The notes beneath the pieces were generated by a model. It had not been told where the DNA came from. It searched no databases and was given only the letters and a program-made list of their open reading frames with translations. DNA of 64,000 nucleotides, taken from Ciona savignyi (taxonomy: Eukaryota > Chordata > Ascidiacea > Phlebobranchia > Cionidae). The DNA lies in contig CH003306.1 in assembly GCA_000149265.1 (NCBI GenBank), positions 157,107 to 221,106 of the forward strand, written 5' to 3'. Numbering within the stretch: the stretch's first letter is position 1; each line of letters opens with the position of its first letter. This document shows, piece after piece, positions 1-12,100 of this stretch. The translations under genes and the position numbers were made by a program.

Positions 1-147
1 GCATTTTAAATTTGTTATGTCAGGTTAATAAAAATCGTTAAAAAATGAATCATAATAACAATAAATTTATATTAAACTAAATGCAATCTGAATATTTTCC
101 TTGAAGATTTACTTTACAAATAAAATTAAAAAAACTACAATTTTCAG

Positions 148-3100
148 GATAAGATTTCTGCACAAAATTGACATTGCACCGGACTTTAAATTGTCTGAAG
201 AACAGACGATTCTGGCCGGTAAAAACTCCCGCGGCAACAACGTTTTATTTTCGTTCTACGGTACAGATGAGGCGTATGTGTATAATGTAAAGCGAGCAAA
301 ACACCTCAATACAATAAAACTACAGGTCAGTGATTTGTACGTGTCAGAAATTTTATATAAAATATCCAAAAGTTTTTTTAAACGGTTCTTATAAAAAGCC
401 TTATATTACTTGTTGTCAAAATAAGTGGAGGTGGGTCTTGGTAGCAGAATTGTACTAGGAATTGAGTCCACTATAGCCCTTTTATATAAATATAGGATAT
501 GAGATAGGAGAGGATATTTATGTCTATTCATGTCAATAGGAAAGGCATGGGGGTATTAACACACTGTCAGGTTAACGGGGCTGTTACAGTGCGTTGCAAT
601 GTATCTTACGTGCCTTGCGTAAGGACACAACCCACTAGCTAGCAACCAGTTTCGAACCTGAAACCCGTCGGCTTAAATGCGATGCACTAATCCATCAAGT
701 TAATCGGTCGGATAAACATACTTCAATTGTTATCCAATGAGATGTAAGCTCTGAATGGTGAAATGTTAACTACACAATCGTTAAAATATCAAGTCTATCA
801 AGCGTGTTGTTTGATCATACATATAATTTTAATTAGGTATTTACTTGTTTTTTGGTATTTTTTCCATATGAATCAAGTAGCCTTTAAGTGCAATACAAAA
901 CAGGTGCTTGGTTTCAACTTCACTAACTGTTGGCATATCAACCACTTATAAGTCACATTTTTTGTGATTTTCTGTATTGCATAGTCAAAAACATATTTTT
1001 CAGACAACTTATAAAAATGGTTCAATCACACAAGTTGAAGTATCACGGGAATATTATGTAATCATGTGCATGAGACAATACATGACACTTCATCAGATCG
1101 TGACCTTTGAACTTTATGATGCAATCAATTACGGACACGTCCGAACAATCAAGGCTTGTCCTGATGACAGGGTAAGTTTTTTTAAATCCACAGTTATGTA
1201 TTTTTCATGGTTCTGCCATCGAACGATTTACAACAAGTGTGTGGTAATACTAAATAGTATAAATACCATCATTTTCTATACTTTATCCTATTACAGTATG
1301 TGGTTATGCTTCATCGGTCTATGTGTCCATGGCAGTTTTCTGAGTGATAGCATCTTAAAATTTGAGCTGAAAGGCACCTGTCAAAAGTTGGTTATTATAC
1401 GATAGCCCTCGATTAAAAGAGTTAGTATACCACTCGCTCATATTTACTGTCAGAGATATTGCATTGTGTTATATACAGGGTATCATTGTAAAACAATTTT
1501 TTCTTCAACCAGGTTTTTGGGATTTATTTGAACCGACTTGGCTCGCATATTATCGCGCTATGCAAAGGGGTCCATGGAACAGAAGTCGGTGCATGGAATG
1601 TAGAGAGCGGACACCATCAGCACATTGCCTTCCAGAACAACCACTCAACCATGGGTATGTGGATGTAGGCCTACTGGTTAATAATCTGTGGTTAGTTTCC
1701 CAGCTCAATTCCCAGCATAACCACCTACTATGTGTGAGTGTTTTGAAAAATGGCTGGGACACTTCTTTGCTGAACATAATTTGCACTGCTCCCACTTAAT
1801 TTTGTTTAATAAATTAACCAAAATGGCCATTTATCACTTATAGAAGTATTTGTTTTTTTAATGTGTGTTTTAAAGACTGGTTTTGTTGTCTTTTTTATTA
1901 CCATATTGATTTACCTTTAAACTTAATTAAAAAAAACTTTTTTAAAGAATGTTCAGTTGAAATGTGGTTAAGAAATTTCAAAAATAAATTTAAAATCGGA
2001 CGAAAAAAGGTTGATGCATAGGTGGAAAAAATGTAAATTAACTTGGTCAGTTTTTATAGTATTATATGCTAAGGTTACATCAGTGTGCATCAACTTTGTA
2101 TCATCTGTTTAACGGCACAAAGCCTCACTTCAGACCACACTGACCAATGCATTTACAGGTGCGTGTGTGGATTTGCAGTATTGCATGACGGCTGATCCAA
2201 GTGAAACCACACTAAGAGTCCACAATCTCGCTCTCCGTATTGATGACAGAGCTGGCCAATCTATGCAGAAGAAATCTCAAGGCATTGGGGAATTCTACCC
2301 TATAACACATAACAGCCGGTATTGCAATACACCAAGTTCACACACCACTTTCTAAACTGTCACAATGTGTGGGGATTTATTAATAATCACTGTTGATGGT
2401 AGACAATTTTTAAAACCATATAATCCTGCCGAATTGCTCAATGATCAAGAACAATGGCGATCTGCATTGCTGGAAGGTTTATGTGATCATAATCAGTTGC
2501 TAGGCGTTCGGGCAAGGTGCTTAGCACACATTGCCTCGACCCACTGGATCATCAGATTACTTGGCGCTAAGTATCCGTTGCCAGAGCTATTTTTTAGCTT
2601 GAACTAAAACAGTAACAATGTCTCAAACCAAATATACTGCAATACGTCAACCATCTGACAGTTAGCGCCAGGTAATTTGATGATTGCCCATGTGATTCAT
2701 TTTTTTTATTTATAGGTTTAAAATAGAACCATATTATCCTAACCCTACCAAACTGTCCAGATATGTGGTCGCGCGAGGATCAGACAACGGTCCGATCACA
2801 GTATGGAATATCACACGGGGGCAGTGCAAAGGTGAAGCAGTGAGCATTGAACGAGGACTACAAGAGAGAAATGACGTCGTCATCGTGAAAGACACAAAAG
2901 TTGTCGTTTTGTCCGACCGTGGAACTTCCTCGATGGAGGAAGGCTCTCAGCAGGTGTGGTTGTGGGTCGTTACTATCCTGTTTGATGGTGAAATCATGGT
3001 GAAGAATTTATACATGTTGAAGGATTAAAATCATGTTTAATCATTTATACACTGTTATTGTTATCATAAAATAACTCACCCATACGGTCCAGTTTCCGAA

Positions 3101-6100
3101 TCTACTGCAGTGTTTTGTAAAAAAAGTAAGATATTGCAACTGGTTTAGTTCAAAGCCTTTATTCTTCTGGGTTCAGGCAATATCCGTGAAGTGTCTAGCC
3201 GTAAGATACAACCAACTAGCTGTTGCCTTGTTTTTATTCTACAACCTTTCGATCATAAGGTGACGCACTACCCAACCAAGCTTAATCGTACAAGAAATCT
3301 AGTGTCTGGTTATGTAACCACACTAAAAAATTCAATGTTTTACCAAAAAGAATACATGAGAAAATGGTAAACCAACAGTCATAGAAGCAAATATGCATGT
3401 GCTAAACTCTACCCTGTACGGAATCCATATTTGAATTAGATTTTGAACCAAATATGATTTAGAAATATCTGTTACTGACAAAAAAATTGATTAGAGGAGC
3501 CTAAACTAGAAACAAGCAAAAAAGCTAGTCGGTTGTGTCCTTGGGCAAGGCACTTTACGGACATTGGCTGAACCAAGCGGAATAATGGGTTCGAAGGAAC
3601 ATGTCTATTATATACAACACACTGCAATAGCTCCGGTAACCCAACGATGGGCGCGAGGTGATCTGACGATTGCCCCTGTGATAACCTTCTTGGTTTTCCC
3701 ATTCACAGGGATAAACATGAATATCCTATCCAATTATAATATAAAATAATAATTTACTCTTTTGCAGATATTCAAGACGATTTACATATACGATCTGCAA
3801 ACGAAGAAATACGTTCGTAAGTTACGACCGGTGGCCGTGACAATTTGCCCCAGCGACGAATATCGCATATTGGGGCACGATCGACTGTTAGGAGTCGCAC
3901 AAGATCGAAGCCATTTCATTCTTTGGAGTCTTGACACAGGACAGGTTGTTGTTCGTTCTTAATATTTTAAATGATAATTTTCTTTATAAATCTTTAAAAA
4001 GCCTGACTTTATCTACATCTGTGTAAGGCAGTCCATCTCCACTGTAAAGTTGCTGAAGCTATTAAATAGTGTTGTAATCATTAAAAAAAATAGAATGTGG
4101 TAGGATACTCAATATTATCTACAGGTGTGGGAAAAATTCGGGGACATTGAAACAATAAATCACAGGGACTGATTATTCTGGCAACTTCCCGTTTTTATAT
4201 TGCTTCCTCCATTTTCTCATTCCTAAACATGGTTTTACTGGGACTGCTACAGTCTGATCAACCTGTTGCGATCCAAATATTTTTAGGCAGAAGGTCCAAT
4301 ATGTCATCCTGGAAAATATACAGTTAATGAGCTTTTTCTAACTTCACTGTTAATAGATGTCTTAATATTGTTTCGTCTTCATTGGTATAAATCAAACGCA
4401 TGTCCCACCTTCCAGGTTATAAAGCGCATTAAACTTGACTTCAGCAAATATGAGAGAGCGGAGGAGGTCGAGAGAAAGAATAAGAAAAAGGAAAAAAGAT
4501 GGAAACGAAAAACCGGAAAGGTAATACCACCTTTTAACTTAAACTTTTTAGGCGAAGGGTGCGGGTGGGCGCAAGGTCATCTGACGATTGCCTGTGTGTT
4601 AACCCCCTTGGTTTTTCCATTCAAGGGGATCAACATGAATATCCTATCCTATTCTAACTTATTTTATAAACAAAAATAACTAAAGTAAAATCTTTATATT
4701 TCCAGAGCTTTAAACCAGAGAAAGACAGGAAAACTGAGCACGTCTCCGGAGGAACACCTTGTCACTTAAACTCAAACGCTCGAAGTCGTAAAATCGACCA
4801 AATTCTTCTTAGTGGTGACGAAAGCATATTGTTGTGCTCTTTCTATGGCCATCACGTTGCAGTGCTGGATATGGAGACAAACGAACACACTCATACGCTT
4901 ACCAATAAGCATTCTATGTTGCTGTTGCATCAGGTTAGAAGGTTGGGGTTGGGTTTGACTATTGCGCATGGTGCTTGTTTCATGTTCTTCGCAGTGGATA
5001 GGGCATTCATGTTTATTCCCGTGGATAGAAAAAACCATGGGGGTTAACATATGGGCATTCGTGAGATCACCTCGCGCCCACCGTCGGGTTACCGGAGCTA
5101 TTGCAGTGTATGATTTACACCAGGGGTCGGCAACCTTTTCATAGTCGCGGGCCAAAACCAAACTTAACATGATCTCGGCGGGCCGTAATAAACTTCTTAA
5201 CTCCACATCAACTTTTCTACGTTTTGATAACATTTCAAGATTGCAATATCAATTAGAAAAATACATGTTTTCCACCTCGAACAGGACTTCAGTTAGTAAA
5301 GAACACGATGCAAGACATATATTAAACTAGAAAGTGTCAACCACGTGTTTAACCACCACTATTTGTAAAACACATGTTGTGTGCCATATATTCATGCTAC
5401 AGGGTCCCTAACCACAATTTGTATTTTATACACCGAGTATATAGTTTGTTTCTGCAAGCATAAACGCATGGGTCCCATAGTTAACCAACCAAACTTATTT
5501 TTCATGTGCAGTTAAATAAAAGATAAACGTCTAAAATTTACGAACATTTCACCACAATTATTTTAAATTAAAGCTTCCTTTTAAGCACTGTAGTAAAATA
5601 AGGCTAAATTCCCAAAACAGCCCGATTTATTTTTTAATGGTTTCAGGAAATTCCCCTGGGTTTAGTAGATAAGTTTCTGTTTTTATAAGTGACTTATGTT
5701 ATGGAACAATTCTTACAGTTTTAATCTGACTTGTAGACTGCTTATTAGAGATGTCAGTGCGATATGGCATGTCTGTTACAATCGTAACTCAAGAACATAT
5801 CTTCGTTTTCAAGGAAATTACCCTAAGTAAATGTTTTCTATTTTTTAATTGGCACAAAGTGTCTAATGGTCTAACATTTCACTGAATCTGATCAAAATTA
5901 GAGCAGCCGTTCAAGCGCTATGCCCCCAAAAGCTAATTTATTAGAAAAAAAAACCTTTTGGTTTTTAACGTCTTATGGGAATTCCCCTGGATTCATTACC
6001 CAAAATTTTGGTTTCTGCATATCTAGACCATGTTGTCTAACAAATGGCTAAGTTTCATTACGATTCCATTATTTCTTCTAGTAGATGTCGGGGCGCCATG

Positions 6101-9100
6101 CCATGCCTGTCACAATCATGATTTGAGAACAAAATCTTATTTTTAGGGTATTTCCCAAGGTAAATTTTTTATTTTTTTTCAAGTGTTAAATCAGTGTCTA
6201 ATGCACTTACATTCTACCAAATCTTATTCAAATTGGAGCAGCTGTTTAAGCGTTATGCCACAAAAACCTAATTTTTTTATAAAAAAACACCGTTTTGGTT
6301 TTTAACCTCCCAGGGGAATTCCCCTTGATTTATCACCCAAAATTTTGGTTTCTGCATATCTAGACCATGTTGTCTAACAAATGGCTAAGTTTCATTACGA
6401 TTCCATTATTCCTTCTGGTAGATGTCGGGGCGCCATGCCATGCCTGTCACAATCATGATTTCAGGACAAAATATTATTTTTAGGGTATTTCCCTTGGTAA
6501 ATTTTTTATTTTTTTCAATAGTTAAATCAGTGTCTAATGCACTTTCAGTTTACCAAATCTTATTCAAATTGGAGCAGCTGTTTAAGCGATATGCCACAAA
6601 AAGCTAATTTTTTTTATAAAAAATACCGTTTTGGTTTTTAACCTCCCAGGGGAATTCCCCTAGATTTATCACCCAAAATTTTGGTTTCTGCATATCTAGA
6701 CCATGTTGTCTAACAAATGGCTAAGTTTCATTACGATTCCACTATTCCTTCTGGTAGATGTCGGGGCGCCATGCCATGCCTGTCAAACCTTTGACGAAGA
6801 AAAAAAAAAGAAAAAAAAAAGAAAAAAAAAACGGACAAAAACTAGAGAGTGTCAACCACGTGTTTAACCATCACTATTTGTAAAACACATGTTGTATACC
6901 CTATATTCATGCTACAGGGTCCCTAACCATAATTTGTATTTTATACACTGAGTATGTAGTTTTTGTTTCTGCAAGCATAAACGTATGGGTCCCATAGTTA
7001 ACATACCAAACATATTTTTCAATATTTAGTTAAATAAAGGGTAAACGTCTTAAATTTACGAACATTTCACCACAAATGTTTTAAATTATAGCTTCTTTTC
7101 AAGCGCTGTAGTGAAATAAAGCTAAATTCCAAAATAGTCCGATTTACTTTTTCATTGTTTCAGGGAATTCCCCTGGGTTTAATAGATAAGTTTTTGTTTT
7201 TACATAAGTGAGTCATATTATGTAGCAATTCTTAAAGTTTTAATCTGATTTGTCGACTTCTTGTTGGAGATTTCAGTGCGATATGGCATGCCTTTCACAA
7301 TCACAATTCAGGAACATATATTCGTTTTCATAGGAATTAACCTCAGTAAATGTTTTCATTATTTAATTGGCACAGAATGTCTGATGTTTTAACATTTTAC
7401 CAAATTTTAATAAAACTAGAGAGTGTCAACCCCGTGTTTAACCATCACTATTTGTAAAACACATGTCGTATGTCATATATTCATGCTACAGGGTCCCTAA
7501 CCACAATTTGTATTTTATACACCGAGTATGTACTTTGTTTCTGCAAGCATAAACGCATGGGTCCCATAGTTATTAGACCAAACTTCTTTTCCCTGATGTA
7601 GTTGAGAAAAGAATAAACGTCTTAAAAGGTAAAATAAAGCTAAATTTCCAAAATAGCCCGATTTCATGCTTTCAGGGAATTCCTATGGGATTAGTAAATA
7701 AGTTTCTGTTTTACATAAGTGAGTCATTTTATGTAACAATTCTTAAAGTTTTATTTAGTTTTGTCGACTCCTTGTTGGATATGTCAGTGCGATATGGCAT
7801 GCCTGTCACAATCACAATTCAAGAACATATTTTCGTTTTTAAGGGAATTATCCTAAGTAAATGTTTTCTTCGTTTTAATTAATTGACTCAGAGTGTTTAA
7901 TGGTCCAACATTTCACCAAATCTGATCAAAATTAGAGCAGCCGTTGAAGCGCTATACCCCAAAAAGATAATTTATTAGAAAAAAACGTTTTGGTTTTTAA
8001 CGTCTAAGGGGAATTCCCCTGGATTCATTACCCAACATTATAGTTTCTGCATATCTAGACCATGATCTCTTACAAATGTCAAATTTCTTATTGCCATTCC
8101 ATTAATTTTTCTGGTAGATGTCGGAGCGCCATGCCATGCATGTTACTATCATGATTTGAGGAAAAAATCTTAGTTTTTAGGGTATTTCATTAGGTAATCT
8201 TTTTTATTTGTTTTAAGTGTTAAATCAGTCACTATTGCACTTACATTCTACCAAATCTGATTAAAATTGAAGAATCTGTTCAAGCGCTATCCCGTAAAAA
8301 GCTATTTTTTCAGAAAAAATACCGTTTTGGTTTTTAAGGTCTCAGGGGAATTTCCCTAAATTCTTTACCCACAATTTTGATTTCTGCATATCTAGACCAT
8401 GTTGTCTAACAAATGTCAAATTTTATTCGCGATTCCATTACTTCTTTTGGTAAATGTCGGGGTGAAATGGCATGCTTGTCACAATCCTGATTTAGGAACA
8501 AAATCCTATTTTTTGGGGTATTTCCCAAGGGAATTTTTTATTTTCTTTAGGTGTTAAATAAGTGACTAATTACTTACATTTCAAAAATTTAAATTTGATT
8601 AAAATTGGAGCAGCTGTTCAAGCGCTATGCCCAAAAAAGCTAAAAAAAATAGAAAAAAATACCGTTTAGGTTTTTAACGTATCAAGGGAATTCCCCTGGA
8701 TTAATTACCCAAAATTTTAGTTTGTGCCTATCTAGACCATGTGGTCTAACAAATGACGAAATTTCATTGGGATTCCATTATCCCTTCTGTTAGATGTCGG
8801 AGCCACAATCCATGCCTGTCACAATCTTGCTTTAGAAACATATCTTCATTTTTAGGGTATTTTCCTAGGTAAATATTTTGTTTCTTTTAATTGGTAACGC
8901 AGTGGCTAACACACTACTATTTTACCAAATTTGATCAAAATTGGAGCAGCCGTTCATGCGCTATGCACAAAAAAGCTAAAAATTTTGAAAAAAATACCGT
9001 TTTGGTTTTTTACCTCCCAGGGGAATTCCCCTAGGTATATTACCCAAAATTTTGGTTTCTGCTCATCTAGACCATGTGGTCCAACAAATGACTAAGTTTC

Positions 9101-12100
9101 ATTGCGATTCCATTATCCCTTCTAGTAGATGTTGGAGCCACAAGCCATATCTGTCAAGCGTTTGACGAAAAAAAAAAGAAAAAAAAAAAAAAAAGGAAAA
9201 AAAAAAACGGACAAAAACAATATGTGTCCCATTTTTTCAAATGGGACCCATAATTAGAGCAGCCGTTCAAGCGCTATGGCCACAAAATCGAATTTATTAA
9301 AAAAAAATGTTTTGGTTTTTTAACGTCTGAGGGGAATTCTCCTAAAATCATTACCCAAATTTTTGGTTTCTGCATATTTAGACCATGTTGACATACAAAT
9401 GTCCAATTTTTATTGCGATTTCATTACTCCTTTTAGTAAATGTCGGGGCGACATGGCATGCTTGTCACAATCATGATTTGAGACCATATCCTATTTTTTG
9501 GGGTATTTCCCTTGGTAATTTCATTATTTCTTCTAAGTGTTAAATCAGTTACTAATGCACTTACATTCCGACAAATCTGATTCAAATTGTAACACCCGTT
9601 CAAGCGCTATGCCCAAAAAAGGCAAATTTTTTAGAAAAAAATAGCGTTTTGGTTTTTAACGCCCCAGGGGAATTCCCCTAAATTTATCACCCAAAATTTT
9701 GGTTTCTGCATATGTAGACCATGTACTCTAACAAATTACAAAGTTTCATTGCGATTTAATTACCCCTTTTGATGAATGTCAGCGCCACAAGCCACGCCTG
9801 TCACAATCATGATTGAGAACAAAATCTTGTTTTTTAGGGTATTTCCCTAGATAATTTTTGTATTTCTTTTAAGTGTTATATCAGTTGCTAATGTTTTTAC
9901 ATTATACCAAATCTAACTAAAATTGAAGTAGACGTTCAATCCCTATGCTCAAAAAAGCTAATTTTTTAGATAAAAATACCATTTTGTTTTTTACCTCCCA
10001 GGGGAATTCCCCTGGCTAAATTACCCAAAATTGTGGTTTCTGCATATCTAGACCATGTGCGCTAACAAATGTTTAAATTTCATTTCAATTCCATCACCCC
10101 TTCTGGTAGATGTCGGAGCCACAAGCCATGCCTGTCAAACCTTTGACGAAAAAAAAAAAAAGAAAAAAAAAACGGACAAAAACAATATGTGTCCCATTTT
10201 TCCAAATGGGACCCATAACAATATGTGTCCCAATTTTTCAATTGGGACCCATAATAACAAAAACGATGTCTGTTGTGTCATAATGTTAGGTGTCATAATA
10301 TGTGTCATGACGTCATAATGTCATAATTATGGGTCCCATTTGGAAAAATGGGACACACATTGTTTTTGTCCGTTTTTTTTTCTTCTTTTTTTTTTTTTTT
10401 TCGTCAAAGGTTTGACAGGCATGGCATGGCGCCCCGACATCTACCAAAAGGAAAAATCGAATCGTAATCAAACTTAGTCATTCGTTAAACAACATGGTCT
10501 AAATATGCAAAAACCAAAATTTTGGGTAATAAATCAAGGGGAATTCCCCTGGGAGGTTAAAAACCAAAAAGGTATTTTTTATGAAAAAAATAGCTTTTTG
10601 TGGCAAAGCGCTTGAACGGCTGCTCTAATTTGAATCATATTTCATGGAATGTAAGTGCATTAGTCACTGATTTAACACTTAAAAAAAATAATAAAATTAC
10701 CTAGGGAAATACCCGAAAAATAGGATATGTTCTCAAATCATGATTGTGACAAGCATGCCATGTCGCCCCGACATCTACCAAAAGGATTAATGGAATCGCA
10801 ATCAAACTTTGGTATTTGTTATAGACAACATGGTCTAGATATGCAGAAACCAAAATTTTGGGTAATGAATCCAGGGGAATTCCCATAAGACGTTAAAAAC
10901 CAAAACGTTTTTTTTTTCTAATAAATTAGCTTTTGGTGGCATAGCGCTTGAACGGCTGCTCTAATTTTGATCAGATTCAGTGAAATGTTAGACCATTAGA
11001 CACTCTGTGCCAATTAAAAAATAAAAAAACATTTACTTATGGTAATTTCCTTGAAAACGAAGATATGTTCTTGAGTTACGATTGTAACAGACATGCCATA
11101 TCGCACTGACATCTCTAATAAGCAGTCTATACAAATCAGATTAAAACTTTAAGAATTGTTCCATAACATAAGTCACTTATAAAAACAGAAACTTATCTAC
11201 TAAACCCAGGGGAATTTCCTGAAACCATTAAAAAATAAATCGGGCTGTTTTGGGAATTTAGCCTTATTTCACTACAGCGCTTGAAAAGAAGCTTTAATTT
11301 AAAATATTTGTGGTGAAATGTTCGTAAATTGTAGACGTTTATCTTTTATTCAACTGCACATGGAAAATAAGTTTGGTTGGTTAACTATGGGACCCATGCG
11401 TTTATGCTTGCAGAAACAAACTATATACTCGGTGTATAAAATACAAACTGTGGCTAGGGACCCTGTAGCATGAATATATGGCATACAACAAGTGTTTTAC
11501 AAATAGTGGTGGTTAAACACGTGGTTGACACTCTCTAGTATTACAATTGGATTGCTTCTACTCTTAGTAATGCGCATGTCAACAAACACACACACTTATT
11601 GCTTTCTCTTAAAGCATTGTCTTTGTCTGCACGCACACATTCTCAATAGACACGGTCAGGCGCATTTTTTATTATTGCCGCATATATTGTTAAAATTCAT
11701 CAAAATCTAAGATTGCAGATGACACAGTGGGCCGTTTTCTATAATACTTCAGTTAGATGTCTCGGGCCGGATGGTTTTGCTTGGCGGGCCGGATGCGGCC
11801 CGCGGGCCGTAGGTTGCCGACCCCTGATTTACACGTTTCTTTAATTTATAGAACCCATTAATCTGTTGGGTTAAGTCAATGTCCATTAAGTGTCTTACCA
11901 CGCACTACCAACGGAGATTCTCGGTAGGACTTAACCATTTATTTCACTGGTTTTAAGCAATTTTCTGTCGTACATTTCCCAAGAAAAAAATCAGCCGATC
12001 AGTGGCTGGTTTTAATTCAACAACCTTTTGATAAACGTCGATGCACTGACCAACTGAGCGGTACGGTTATATCTTCCAAATCCAAAACCGCGTTAATCGC

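Larger units (their letters stand above)
5121..11826. mobile_element. hAT-1: non-autonomous hAT-type DNA transposon with satellite-like cargo
   Basis: The left end CAGGGGTCGGCAACCT is repeated inverted at the right end (AGGTTGCCGACCCCTG, ending 11826). Exact 8-base target duplications ATTTACAC flank it (5113-5120 and 11827-11834). Eight-base duplications and a CAGGGGTCGGCAACC-type terminus are hallmarks of hAT elements. No transposase frame is visible: the arms (5121-5323 and 11538-11826) are short and the interior is a repeat array, so mobilisation would need a transposase from elsewhere. It is inserted within a SINE within an intron of the WD40 gene. Many short AT-rich reading frames inside are not genes. 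Confidence 0.9.

Noticed and set aside
1464-1799. 111-codon open frame covering 1464-1799
   Set aside because: The real WD40 exon (1513-1654) uses another frame with a good splice phase and a GAWNVESG blade end.
5324-10257. Regular repeats at ~330-base spacing considered as a CRISPR-like array or a centromeric satellite
   Set aside because: Units are far too long for CRISPR, there are no unique spacers, and the block has hAT ends with a target duplication, so it is not a satellite locus.
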